Source: Mimosa pudica
Lineage: Eukaryota; Streptophyta; Magnoliopsida; Fabales; Fabaceae
DNA length: 64,000 nt
Direction of reading: 5' to 3'
Assembly: GCA_029929735.1 (NCBI GenBank)
Contig: JAKELP010000001.1
Location: forward strand, 9,951,001 to 10,015,000
The notes below the pieces were generated by a model that saw only the letters and a list, made by a program, of their open reading frames with translations, was not told the origin of the DNA and made no database searches. A program made the translations under genes and the position numbers. Of this stretch, positions 11,502 through 22,760 are shown piece by piece; positions within the stretch are counted from its first letter, which is position 1, and each line of letters starts with the position of its first letter.

Positions 11502-12056
11502 TTAACCAGAGAGATTGAGATACACAAAGTCATAACTCCACCAAGCCCTACACTTCTCACACCTAACCATTTCACCTGCAACATTCTCCCTCCACATCTG
11601 AAAGCACTTATCATGAATCATACTCCGGCAAGTATCACAAGCCAAGACCCTCTCTCCCATCTTCATCTCACCACAACAAATCCTACAGCAAACCCCATCT
11701 CCATAACACTGCGCCTCCTTCCCGGAGGACATCCGGTGAAACCTCCGGCGAACTCCGACGTCGGCGAGGGCGGCCGGCGACGTGGGCTGGTTCAGAAGGC
11801 GGTAAAGCTCGGAGGGGTGGTAAGTTTTTTGGAAGAGAAAGGGGTCATTTTGGGGGACACGAAGGAGTCGAATGAGAATAAAGAGAATGTGCTTGCAGGG
11901 TGTGACGGGGTCAGGGCATGAACAGGAGGGGGAGGCGGAGAGGTTGATGGTGTAGACGTTTTGGGTGGCGCCCAGGACGAAGAAGGTGGAGTGGGAGCGG
12001 TGGAGAAGGCGGAGGTCTTGCCGGAGGGCACGGTGGACTCTGTCGGGGTCGCCCAT
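11502..12056 (-). CDS. SWIM plus RING/PHD-like zinc-finger protein, intronless
   Basis: A 184-residue protein. The SWIM finger CSCPDPVTPCKH (CxCx(n)CxH) lies at about residues 47-58. A second finger at about 120-172 has CRIC, CDTC, HDKC and CEKC. That C4HC3 order resembles a RING/PHD-like domain, and the first part recalls the RING of ZSWIM2-type ubiquitin ligases. Plant proteins with this layout are small, usually single-exon, and are often mislabelled MAPKKK1-like in annotation. A role in ubiquitin ligation is inference. The start is the ATG at 12056; the frame upstream adds only six residues. The sequence is clearly more GC-rich than its surroundings. The opposite-strand frame at 11472-11921 is its shadow. 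Confidence 0.8.
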   Translation of the reverse strand: MGDPDRVHRALRQDLRLLHRSHSTFFVLGATQNVYTINLSASPSCSCPDPVTPCKHILFILIRLLRVPQNDPFLFQKTYHPSELYRLLNQPTSPAALADVGVRRRFHRMSSGKEAQCYGDGVCCRICCGEMKMGERVLACDTCRSMIHDKCFQMWRENVAGEMVRCEKCRAWWSYDFVYLNLSG

Positions 12057-12254
12057 GTGGATGATACAATACAATAAAGTTGGGATTTTTTTAGGGGAAA
12101 GGAAAGGTTTGCTTTTGAATTTTGGCGTCCAAAAGGGTTTCTGGATTTTATGATTTATTGATATGTAGTGTTGAGAGATGTGAGGTTGTGATATAAGGAG
12201 TGACTGTGACTGAGTGAGTGAAGTGGTGTGCCTATCTATAGCCTACATTATCAC

Positions 12255-12390
12255 CATCAGGTTTAATCTGGACTCGGGTAGGAGTGTTACCTACATAAGA
12301 AAAGTTGTTCTTTCTATCAATGAGAGTGCTTAAGACGTGTTCTCATCCTTATGGGTTTGTAGCTCACTTACCAGCTCAAACAATTACCTA
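12255..12390. repeat. Dispersed repeat, copy 1
   Basis: Similar to 63388-63545 in ordered blocks: GGGTAGGAGTGTTACC, CTACATAAGAAAAGTTGTTC, a short spacer, TGTTCTCA, then TTATGGG and GAGCTCA-like words. Similarity is moderate. Element class is unknown; it could be a SINE or an old MITE. Confidence 0.4.
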
Positions 12391-12451
12391 TTGATAATAC
12401 TCTACATCTTGTACAGAAGTAGTGGGGGCTTCCAAGTTCCAAGTAAAAGGG

Positions 12452-12528
12452 AAACAAATGTCTTCAACTATTCTAAGATAATTAATTAAGCAAACAAATG
12501 TCTTCAACTATTCTAAGATAATTAATTA
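12452..12528. repeat. Tandem duplication, 40-bp period
   Basis: The 37-base string from AAACAAATGTCTTCAACTA to GATAATTAATTA occurs at 12452-12488 and again, without change, at 12492-12528. Perfect identity implies a recent event. Confidence 0.9.
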
Positions 12529-13494
12529 ACTTTGTTTTAGCATAAAGTGAGGGGTGGTATATCGACTTCATAGCGAAGTGCTTTAGACTCCATAGTTTAT
12601 CACAAGGCTATTAAGCCCTTCATTTTTCAAGTTTACATAATTGATTACATGAATTCAATAATGCTTTATTGACATGGAATTATAGGTGTTCAAACTTTTT
12701 CCATCCTAATTCGTCTTGTGGTTTTTGGATGAAGAAATTCCCATCCAAAAACTTTTAAGGATAAGATGGGACATGGGACTTAGTCGTCTTAAAATGAAGT
12801 TCAAGAAAACGATTACACAATAAAAAAAGTTAATGTGTTTTTTGGTATCATTTTGATCATTGTCTAGGACCTATATCATATATGTCATTCACATAAGAAA
12901 TTAAGAATGTGTCTGCCAAAAAAAATACTCCAACATAAGAATGGACTTTTTTTGATCAGAAACGTAAGAATGGACTATTCCTAAAGAAGAAAGCCCAAAC
13001 TACAGATGTCACTTGCCTTAGGGCCACATATTTTTTTTTCAAAAACAAAAAATATCGTTATGATATATGATTATATGCTGTCCCTCCCAAAAAAAAAAAA
13101 AACAACGAGCAAAATATCCTTAATTACTTTTTTTTGTCCGACCAAAAAAATTAATTTATTTTCTTGCCCCCCTTTTTGTCTCCTCTAAAACCCTCCTTAA
13201 TCCTCTACTCCTTCCACCACCGTGAACTCACCGTCACCTGCAATAAGCTCAGCTCCACCGCGCCTCTCACCGTCAATTGGGCCCCACTAAGAGCTTCCTC
13301 TCCTACAAATCCATTGCTTCTTCCACAAAAAATCCATATCTGCTAGACCTTTCTCCCAAATAAAAAAAATTCACAGTATTATATCATATCATTGTCTGAA
13401 TCCACTCTTGTCTTCTAAATTCAAATACCCATTTGTAAAGTTCTATTTTTTTCTTACATTCTGCACTTATACATGTACAATTAATCTCTTTTCA

Positions 13495-16400
13495 ATGTCA
13501 ACTTGTTGTCCAAGTTGCTCCAAATTCACACCAACTCCTTTTCTTTCACACTCTTATTCTCTCTTACCTTCCTTCTTCACTGCCCCTTTTACTTCTCTAA
13601 CTCCTTTTAATAATTCTCAAACACTTGTGCTTCGTTCATCTCATGGTTGTGTTCCCTTATTAGCCACAACTTCAAGTAGTAATTTTGAGTCTGGTGATAT
13701 GTTAGAGGCCCAGATTGGTGTTTCAAAGTATCTCCAAGAATTAGGGGTGTCTGAGGTGGAATCTGATTCTATTGTGTGTAATTCACCTAAGTATTTGAGC
13801 ATGTTGGTTAGTGAAGTTCAGGAAAAGGATGAGCTTTCTATGTGGGAGAAGAAAATTGATGGGTTTAAGGAGAAAGTGGTTCTTATTGCTAGAGATAAGG
13901 GTGATAATGGAAAAGTTGCTTACTTGGAGAGTCTTGGTTTGAGTCTTTCTTCAGCTATGAATGTAGCTAGATATCTGTCTGCAGAAACAATTGTAAATCT
14001 CATTCTTAAGGTATGATACTTTTGGTTGTGATGATAACTTGGAGTTTTATTGTTTTGTCTTCTTTGCATTGTTAGTTTTTTTATTGGTGCTATCATTATT
14101 GTGTGTCAACCCTTATTGTTCCTGTTTATTTATAGGTTAAGTGTATGAAGGAACTGTTCTTTTCTGGCAGTGAAAGTCCTGAGTTTCCTGTCGATAGAGT
14201 TCGCATTATGATGATGCAGATATCAATTCCTATTGATGAGGATCTGCAGCAGACATTTTCCTTTTTTGAAAAGGTTGAGTATGTGTTTGTTTTTCAACAT
14301 TGTCCTGTTGTGTTTTGCTCTAGAATTTTCTCTTTTTATTTTCATGATCAGTATTCTTTGTCTTTTTGCACTGTATTAATTTTCTATGTAGTTTTTTTTT
14401 GTTTGAAATATGTTGTCTATCATAAGTTTATTAGCTGAATTTTCTATTTCTCATTGTAGGTTGAAGCAAGGCGGGGAGGTTTGAACATATTGAATTTCAA
14501 TGATACAGCTTTTGATTATTTAATTGAATCATTTCCCCGTCTACTTCTGTTATCAGTAAAAGCTCACATGAAACCGTTAGTTGAGTTTCTTGAGAGTGTT
14601 GGAATCCAAAGACATCGCATCAGAAATATACTGTTGACTTTTCCTCCCTGTTTGCTGTGGAATATTGAAGTATTTAAAACTCGAGTACTGGCCTTGAAAG
14701 AGGTATTTAAATTTTATTTTGGATACTTTTGAAGGGCCGGCTTAGCCCCAATGGTAAGCTCGCTTGCCGTGGGGTCTGAGGCCGTGTGTTCGAATCAGCC
14801 TCTATGTATAAAACATAGGTAAGACTGCCTAATTCTTAATGTCATCAACTGTCTGTGATTGAGAGTTATTAGCTTGTTTGTTTTCTAGATTGGTGGTGTA
14901 AATGACAATTTTGCTAAGATGGTGCTAAAATATCCATGGATACTATCTAAAAGCGTCCAAGACAATTATCAGGAGGTCCTCTCATTGTTTAACTCCGAGA
15001 AGGTACGGCTTTGTTTTTATGTGTCAATTTGTATGCTTATGTTCCTAGGTCATTTGATTTGTATACTTATAAGACGAGTTAAAAAACAGAGAAAGCAGAT
15101 CGTTTTGCTAGTGGTTCTGCTAGAAAAGTTATTTCTTTCCTGATTACTGGTTCTAAATTGAGATGACGGGTTTTCATTTGTTATGAAGAAAGAGCAAGCT
15201 AGAAGTTGTATAATGCCCTATATCCACTGAGTTGTGTATCATCAAGGTAGAAAGACCTGGTCAGCTGTATGAAATGTAGCAAATGAGTAGAGTTAGGACT
15301 TTGAACAAGTGGGAGTAGTTAATGCCTTAATTTTCCATTATAATGCAATTTGGTAATATCAGCCCAAATATTGGTAAGGTATTCTTTTTTACTTTAATTA
15401 CAAACTAATTCCGTCTGGTAGAACAAAAAGTTGTAGCTAATTCTGAAAATTTACAGGCATTAACTTTTAGTGCCCCATAGTGTTTAATTATCTAGGACTG
15501 GAAGCATTGCATCCATAACCTAGTACTATTAAATTTCTATCTATATGATTTTGATTTAAGCATTTAATCATCCATCAATCTCCAATCATATTTTATGTTA
15601 GTTCTTTGAATTTCATGTGATCTATGATGTTAGTCAAAAGTTAAAATTATTGCTAAATCAGGGGTAAGTACAATAATTTAGGGAAACACTGAGCTAGTAA
15701 CTGAAAGCTTCATGATAGGTTCCCAAGGAATTCGTTAATCGTGCAATCAAAAGCTGGCCCCATATATTGGGTTGTTCGTCTAGCAAGCTAAAGCTGGTGG
15801 TTGATAGGTTTGGTGAAATGGGAGTTGAACAGAAGAAGTTGGGTAAAGTTATTGCTAAAAGTCCTCAACTATTGTTACAGAAGCCGCAAGACTTTCTCCA
15901 GGTAGTCCTTGTTTTCATCCTTATGTATTACTCTCTTCCGTCCTAAATATAAGATGTCTTTGACTATATTTATGGAAGTTAAGGAAACAAATTGTGACTG
16001 ATAGTCACATGATTAGATTATAGGTATGTTTATAAGTAGAATAAATTAATTTTGAGGAAAAAAGAAATATATAGACAATTTAAAGTGATTAATTTTATAT
16101 CCTTAATTTCTCCAAAAAAAGTCAAAGTGTTCATGTAATTAGGACTGTAGGGAGTATTTGTGTTATATGCTCCTTTAACCATTGCTGGTTCTTTTCTTTC
16201 TTTCTTCTTTTTTTTGCGGTTAGCTTTTACCAAGCTTTAGCCATAGCTAGTTAAAGTAGCTTTATGCATTTTCAATATTTTGTTAGGTCAAAACCAAAAC
16301 AATTTGTGGAATAATGTGTAGAGCTTTAAATTATCTGGCATTGATTGCTGTGTTTTTCTTAGGAAGGGAATATGCAGTGGTTTGAAACAGTTCAAAGTGC

Positions 16401-17859
16401 CCCCTTAAATTGCCTTCTGGCTTAACACCCTAGAACCTATTTAGCACTTGATTGTTGAACTTCTCTTGCTTTATGAATTAGTAGTTAGTTCTTCTTGTTT
16501 CACCAAATGCTAAGTTCTAGATGCAACTGATTCCTTTGTGAGTGTTTTTTGAGCTGTATAAAAGTTTGTATAACTTCAATTGCTATTTTCTTTTTGGAAT
16601 AACCTCCTGGTTCATTGTTGTTCATAGGTGGTTCTGATCTTTAAAACAATGGGGTTTGATATACTAACAATTGGGGAAATATTGGTTCGCTGTCCTGAAA
16701 TCTTTGCCGCTTGCCCTACGAAAACTCTCCAAAGAAAGATCAAGTTCCTACATGGTATTGGTGTTTACGAGGATCACCTTCCTCGGGTCATAAAGAAGTA
16801 TCCAGAACTTCTCGTTACTGATCCATACAGAAACATGCTACCTAGGTATTGTTTTGACTCATTTTATAACCGAGTTGACTAAGGGAAAATTGGTGATAAA
16901 TCCCCATTTGAGAAATTAATTTTAGAGAGGGACCTAAGAAAAGGTGAGGCCATGAGGTCCTTTAAGTTCAAGGTCCTATCCCCCCATGAATTTCTCAAGT
17001 GGGGATTTAACCCCAGTTTTCCCATTTTTTTAATTCAAATACTTTTTTTTGTTCATTTCATGGTTGTGTTTACTTTAAACCTCACCAATGTTCTGACTTC
17101 TGGCTCGTGATGCTTTGCCGTTTTGAACATTCTTGGCCCTTTTCAACGTGCCTTAAATCTGAAACTTTATGAATTGTTTTTGTCGTTCATGATTTCTCTT
17201 TTATTCATCAAAAACAATATTTTAACAAGATATCCAACAACATTCACTGCTCAGTTGCAAGAGTAGATTTCTTTTATCCTAAAATATTGTTAGGAGTAAA
17301 GAAAAGGGGAAACAAAGGTGCAGGAAGACCTTGTTTGATACATAGAATGCATGTACTCTATCAGTAATCAATTCTTTGGATATATTATTCACCAATAGGT
17401 CACGTTTTATTGCCCATGCTTTAGGATAATAAAAGATAAAAACTAAGCGTGTCCTTAATATAGCAGAACAAAAAAAGGTGTTGTTGTTCCTTCTATTTGT
17501 TTCTTTGATTTTGATCTTCTGGCTTATTTTGCAGGTTGATTTTCTTGATGAAGTTAGGGCTATCTAAAAGTGACATAGCATTTATGGTACGATCATTTTC
17601 TCCTCTTCTTGGATACAGCATTGAAGAAGTTCTGAGACCTAAAGTAGAGTTCATGATGAACATAATGGAGAGGCCAGTGAAGGAATTGGTGGCATACCCC
17701 AGGTATTTTAGCTACTCTTTAGAGAAGAAGATAAAGCCTAGATATTGGGTTCTTAAGGAAAGGAATATTGAGTGTAGTTTGAAGGATATGTTGGCAAAAA
17801 ATGACGAAGAATTTGCTGCTGACTATATTGATCTTCCATCCTCATCAACTCATTCTTGA
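13495..17859 (+). CDS. MTERF2: Chloroplast transcription termination factor (mTERF family, MTERF2/EMB2219-like)
   Basis: Nucleic-acid-binding helical-repeat protein of organelle gene expression. Seven exons: 13495-14010, 14136-14273, 14460-14702, 14889-15002, 15719-15901, 16628-16845 and 17535-17859. All borders are GT-AG and the joined frame gives 578 residues. The first 60 or so residues are rich in Ser, Thr, Pro and Phe with almost no acidic residues, as in a plastid transit peptide. mTERF repeats follow (FPRLLLLSVKAHMKPLVEFL, YPWILSKSVQDN, SPQLLLQKPQDF, CPEIFAACPTKTLQRKIKFL, YPELLVTD). The C-terminus has YPRYFSYSLEKKIKPRYWVL and NDEEFAADY, which I recall from EMB2219/MTERF2. The frame runs upstream to a TTG at 13408, but the first ATG is 13495. 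Intron 3 holds a SINE-like repeat and intron 5 a MITE. The family is certain; the orthologue is likely. Confidence 0.9.
14733..14850 (+). mobile_element. tRNA-derived SINE in mTERF intron 3
   Basis: Begins GGGCCGGCTTAGCCCCAATG, continues GTAAGCTCGCTTGCCGTGG, and carries GTGTTCGAATC, a good pol III box B. CATAAAAC follows. This head is shared with the diverged copy at 738-860. The 186-bp intron is largely made of this repeat. It does not fold as a complete tRNA. Confidence 0.65.
15931..16154. mobile_element. Family A MITE in mTERF intron 5
   Basis: Ends CTCTCTTCCGTCCTAAATAT and AATTAGGACTGTAGGGAG with TA flanks. The copy is diverged (TTCATGTAATTAGG in place of TTATATTTAGG) and lies 30 bp inside the donor of exon 5. 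Confidence 0.65.
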
Positions 17860-18333
17860 CGAATGAATTGTGTCATTTTAGGCTATAGACATTATACCGT
17901 AGGTTTCCATCTGTATATATAGTTTCACAATTCTTTTTGGTAAATGCATAGCCACACGCATGCATGGTTTGTTTTTTAATTTTAATTAGTTGATATATGT
18001 AGTATGAGTAAATTTTAGATTCGAATTGTGTAGGATATTAGCTATCATTACTGATTTTCTAAACTCCATAAAATTTATACTGAACTTATTCGGTAATATC
18101 GCGTCCTTTCTACCTTAAGTATTATCAGAATGAGGATCAAGTCAAACATAAGTATAGAGAGAGATCACATAAAAAGACTTTAGTTTAAGAAATGAGTAGA
18201 AGCATGAAAGGAGGAAACATCTTGTCAAAAATCCATCCCTCCATCAAAATCATTATTTTGATGATTGCTAACATGAAAATAAGAACACAGTTTTAAATGC
18301 AAATCAAAGATGATTTTGTTGATTCATAAAAGT
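17860..18333. other. Convergent intergenic region (mTERF and F-box 3' ends)
   Basis: Presumably both 3' UTRs. No further feature seen. Confidence 0.5.
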
Positions 18334-21096
18334 CTAGTTCTTCCTTTTTTTCTTGGCACAGTGAAAGGTGAGGCTTTGACATTGGCTCCCCCATGAACAG
18401 AGAGTATTAGAATAAGGAATGATTTCCATAAACAGCATGCCAGGACGTGCGGATTTATGTCTACAAACTATTTCAAGTCCCCTTTCTTTTTCACCAACTA
18501 AATCATATCTGTACACGTACTGTCTAGTAGTAAATACAAAAGTAACTCCATTCATTACTGTAAATCCACGGATAACGGTATTCTTCCTTATTCCCATTTC
18601 TTTCAACCTCAATGTCATACACTTTGACCAAGAAGATGATTCATGATCACGCAAAACCCAAAAGGTGAAAACATGATCAGCTTGTTTGAAAGTCACCAAA
18701 CCAATAGGTGGAGCAACAATATTTGATTCTCTAACTTTCGCCGAGTTGAAAATACGTAACTTATCTATTTCAAGGACTAAAACTTTTGGATACAGGATCC
18801 TTCTTGTCTCACCACTCTTAATATTGCATGATAATATGTACCTTCTTGTGAATATAAAATCATAGCATCTCTCAGTACCCATAAATGAGCTTAGCTCTCT
18901 CTCTTTCCATACACCCTCTTTTGGCGAGTAAACTCTATAAACAAAATTGCCAGAAGCTTCTTGCCCTTGCCTTAGATCAGTAAATTGAAAGAGAACTAAT
19001 TGATATTCCTCATTATCAACATCAACACTTTTGTTATGCATGAAGTCAAAGAAGAGATCTTTGCGTACCCTTTCTGCTTGCCAATTTGGTGGTGTAGCAA
19101 TGGGGTAGTATCTTTGTGTTGCAGGGTTACAAAATAATAATTCTGATCCTGAACTGCTCTCTGTACTGATTACACATAGAAGCATTCCATATTTAGAGAG
19201 GATGATCCTTGCGTTCCTTTTGTTAATAAAATCAAGAAACTTGGAAGGAATGCCAGAAGAATAAGCTGCTTCAGTCCCATGCAATAAAGTTTGCATTTCA
19301 TTGTGCATACTGTTCCATCCACACACTACTTGAATGAAAAAAGAAGAATGATATTGACGGCTCAAGTTTTCAGTCTGCTTCAAAGCAAAATTCCTCTTCT
19401 TTGTGAGTTCATTTATATATTTAGAGCATGACTTGAACTTGAAGATGGATTTTGCTGGCAACCTTGAGAATATTTCAGATATCATATCAGCATCTAGTTG
19501 AACCGTTTTTTTGACCTGTAGCTAAAACACCATAAAAGTTTTTTACTACAATAATTATGACAAACTATATATTTGTTTGCTAATTTTGTTACTTAAAATA
19601 AAGATTTACACAATGCTACATTTTGTCCAAAAAAAAGTACACAATGTTACAGGAACACAAAATAGTTAATCAACTTTGTTACGAATGATTAAATAAATAA
19701 ACATTTTGGCGTGTACCTATCACGTGCATATCTTAGGTAGGGTGACCACAAATGTAGTATATCTTAATTAACAGTACAAATGGAAAGAATTAAAGCCAGA
19801 ATCATTAAACTCATTCCACCAATCTGTTATGGAATAACAATAATAATAGGAGTTAATTGGGTTAGCAGTAACTAGGGCTGCACAACAACCCGGAGGCCCG
19901 GTTGTCCGTCATGGACCCGGCCCAACCTAATGAAATTTGGTCATGGCCAAAATTGGCATGGAACCATAACAAACAAGATAGAACCAAACCCGACCATCGG
20001 GCAGAACATGACCAGAGAGCATAGGCTTCAGGACCATTAATCGGCCCGACTTGAAAATATAATTATTTTTACAAATAAATAATTCATTTCCTAATTTTAA
20101 AATACATATTTAGTAAGTAATATTTAATATACCACCATACAAAAATATTTCATTAAATTTTTCCTAATTTCTTTTATTTTTCAATTTCTTTCATTATTTA
20201 TTAATTATTCTTTTTAGGATTTAAATGTGTTAAGGAACAACAAGACATGTCATGTGGTACGAATGACATGTCCTACTCGATCTTGGTCTCGGATCACTAA
20301 ACCGGGTCGGGAATCAGACCGAAAATGTTGGCTCGAAAATTTTTAGGACAGGACCTAGGGCATGTAAGTGGTTCGGTCCTATCTGTCATTTGTGCAGCTC
20401 TAATTGTAACTAATTACAAATCAGAAAGTTAGTTAGCTTTTTATGAAAAAAGAAAAAAAAGAAAGTTAGTTAGCTAATGATGACAGAAACATGTATGTAA
20501 TCAGATTTTGACTCATGAATAAAGATACTACTTCCGGTTCTGTTTTGGCTCTCCGTCCTATTATTTTTGTTTCTGGTTCTATTACTTTCTATACGTGTTC
20601 TTGGTCCTTTTTCTGGCTTTATTACTTGGTTCTTAAGATTCCTAGGCAATTAGGATGAGAGTGGTATCAAAGCATACAATTCTTTGGCTAGGGGTATTGG
20701 TTCTTGCATGTTTCTTGATTATGATTTGAGGTGAAATATGGTTGAGACAATCAAAGGCTGTTGATTGTAGTAGTGTAGTAGTAACATAGAAGATAGGTTA
20801 CAGTTCTTGAAGAAAAGATGGATTGTTGGTACTTCAATTTGTAGAAAGAAAAGAAGAAAAACTTCCAATGATAATGATAGCCATTACTAAGATTCTTGCC
20901 CAAATGGAAGAATTGTCACAGTAGGTCTAAAACCTTCAACTATATATTTTTCCTTTACAAAACCAAATTATATAAAAAACAGATGGTAGTAGAAACACAT
21001 GAGAAATAATGCAGCACTATAAAATACCTTTTTGTCGTAAGTCAGCTCATCTTTTTTTTGCGGTTTAGCGACCGCCATCTTCCTCGTAGCCACCAT
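18334..21096 (-). CDS. F-box protein, cluster copy 1
   Basis: Likely substrate receptor of an SCF ubiquitin ligase. Exon 1 (21096-21028, 23 codons) starts MVATRKMAVAKPQKK and ends at an AAG/GTATTT donor. Exon 2 (19515-18334) begins after CTACAG with VKKTVQLDADMISEIFSRLP. Together they give 416 residues. The F-box is at about residues 31-70 (ISEIFSRLPAKSIFKFKSCS). The remaining 340 residues resemble the F-box-associated region of the two relatives downstream (FCNPATQRY, YSPKEGVWKE, TFWVLRDHESSSWSK). Exon 2 has its own ATG at 19485, but that would cut off the first strand of the F-box. The split after a Lys-rich mini-exon matches the other cluster members. The 1.5 kb intron contains a hAT-like element. 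The exon 1 call is inference from splice signals and the parallel structure. Confidence 0.75.
19873..20402. mobile_element. hAT-like non-autonomous element in the F-box copy 1 intron
   Basis: Terminal repeats TAGGGCTGCACAA and TTTGTGCAGCTCTA. The interior is rich in GGCCCGG/CCGGGTC words near both ends (CCCGGTTGTCCGTC, AAACCGGGTCGGGAATCAG). Flanking 8-mers GCAGTAAC and ATTGTAAC agree in five positions, a decayed 8-bp duplication as expected for hAT. No ORF. Confidence 0.55.
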
Positions 21097-21407
21097 GCTG
21101 GAGAGGAGAGTTACGTGTAGATCAGTGTATGAGTATGTATGTTTGTATTAGAGATTAAATGCGTGTTTCTGGGGCAATCATATAACACTAAATTATGTAT
21201 GAGAATTATATGCACTTACGTCTACGTGAACGATAATCAAATTGGAATTTTTGCGGACAAATAAGTACAAACAAAAATATTGAAAAGATCGAAATACTGA
21301 AAACTAATTTAAATTAAATATTCACACTAAATTATAAACTAGATAGAATATATTTTTGGTCTATATTTGTGTCAGGTTTCATTTTAATTTATTATGCTTG
21401 GAAAATA

Positions 21408-21694
21408 CTCCCTCCGGTCCCTAATATAAAAGGCGTTAGCCGCCAAAAAACGCTTCTAAAGAAAACATGTGAATGTTAGCTGGGTATTTGGAGTTAATGT
21501 TTCTTTTCCAATATTGCTCATATTTATTATGATACTTTTACGAGAGATAAACACATAAACATTAATAAATATGAAAGAGAGTTAGGGGTAAAGTAGGAAA
21601 AAACACATTAAATGAGGAGAGAATGTGAGTTGAGCTCTTATATTAGGGACCAACACCATTCAAATTTTGAGCTCTTATATTAGGGACTGGAGGG
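21408..21694. mobile_element. MITE, family C
   Basis: Ends CTCCCTCCGGTCCCTAATAT and ATTAGGGACTGGAGGGA. The inner words AAACACATTAAATGAGGAGA and GAGTTAGGGGTAAAGTAGG recur in reverse orientation in the copy at 26504-26790, so the two copies are inverted with respect to each other. Confidence 0.75.
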
Positions 21695-22027
21695 AATATA
21701 TTGTTAGTCCTTTTTAATAACATCATTAATTTCATTGAACAAGTAATTTTGATTAGCTAATTTAAATAATCAATCATTAAAAATGATTTCATAAGTATAT
21801 TTATTCTTAAATTTTAGAAATTGGTCAATTTTCATTGAATTATAGAACAACTTTTTAGTGTGGATGGGTGATAAGTCCCGTGATGAGAATCACAAAAGAA
21901 TTAAAAAGTTTTCAAAGAAATTTAAATATTACCATATTATTAGAAATATTTAGTAAGTATATTTAAACTTATTTTGTGCTAAAAAATATTCAAGTTTATT
22001 TATTAGGAAAATTAAATGAGGATAACC

Positions 22028-22212
22028 TGGGGTGTGTAGTTGAGTGACAAGGACTCATTCACCCTTAACCAATTGTCTAGGGTTCAATCTTTGACGTTGG
22101 GTATGGAGAAGCATTAAATCTCCCAGGCCAGCTGTCTCACCCATTGAGGTGCCTACAAATCAGTGGGGGATTTGTCTCTCACTTGTCGAGTGAGAGAATA
22201 CCTTGATCATGG
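22028..22212 (+). mobile_element. SINE-like repeat
   Basis: Begins GGGGTGTGTAGTTGAGTGAC (box-A-like) and 33 bases later has AGGGTTCAATCT (box-B-like), at tRNA-like spacing. A GC-richer body follows with CCCAGGCCAGCTGTCTCACC and an inverted pair TCTCACTTGTCGAGTGAGAG. An A-rich end follows. No second copy in the window. Confidence 0.4.
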
Positions 22213-22760
22213 ATAAAAAAAATTAAAGGAGGATATATATCTAGTAGATGTTGAGGTTTGTCTAGATCTTGATATTTGACTAGATTTATTTATTTATTTA
22301 TTTATGTTGGTTGTTAGCTGTTTATTTAGATCTCTAACTAATTATTGTATATTGGGTTCTATAAAGAATTTCTCTAATGATCTCCCCAATCACAAATCAA
22401 TATATAGAATATGATGTAGATCTTATAATTTGAGTAAAGAATCTAAAAGTTAATCAAATAAAAAAATTATTCAGCGTTTTCTTAACTTCACAAGTTGAAC
22501 AAAATAAAATTTAACACCTCATTTTTTAGGGTACTTAGTCATATCATTACACCTGTTAGTCCCAAATCTTAATTTGGACGTACTTGTTATAACAAGTATA
22601 CATTATTCAGTCTAAATCCAAAAAATCTAATTTGATTTGGATAATTCAAAAGCTGGATTACAGTCATGGAAACCAATGGAGTTTGGAAGAAAGTCCAAGA
22701 CAAAGAAAATCATCAAATACAAAAACACACAGCTATGCGAGTAGTAAATATTAAATTAAA

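Larger units (their letters stand above)
12057..13494. other. Divergent intergenic region between the SWIM gene and mTERF
   Basis: It contains the upstream regions of both flanking genes. Within it are a direct tandem duplication at 12452-12528 and a dispersed repeat at about 12255-12390, listed separately. Pyrimidine-rich sequence with C/T blocks at 13165-13330 is probably 5' leader DNA of the mTERF gene. Confidence 0.5.

Noticed and set aside
11472..11921. 149-codon plus-strand frame
   Set aside because: Lies opposite the SWIM/RING-like gene, whose cysteine and histidine pattern on the minus strand is convincing.
13408..13494. 29-codon upstream extension of the mTERF frame
   Set aside because: Begins with TTG; the first ATG is at 13495 and gives a normal transit peptide.
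22028..22120. tRNA gene
   Set aside because: Box-A-like and box-B-like words exist but no cloverleaf arms can be formed; a SINE head is more likely. The same applies to 14733-14810.
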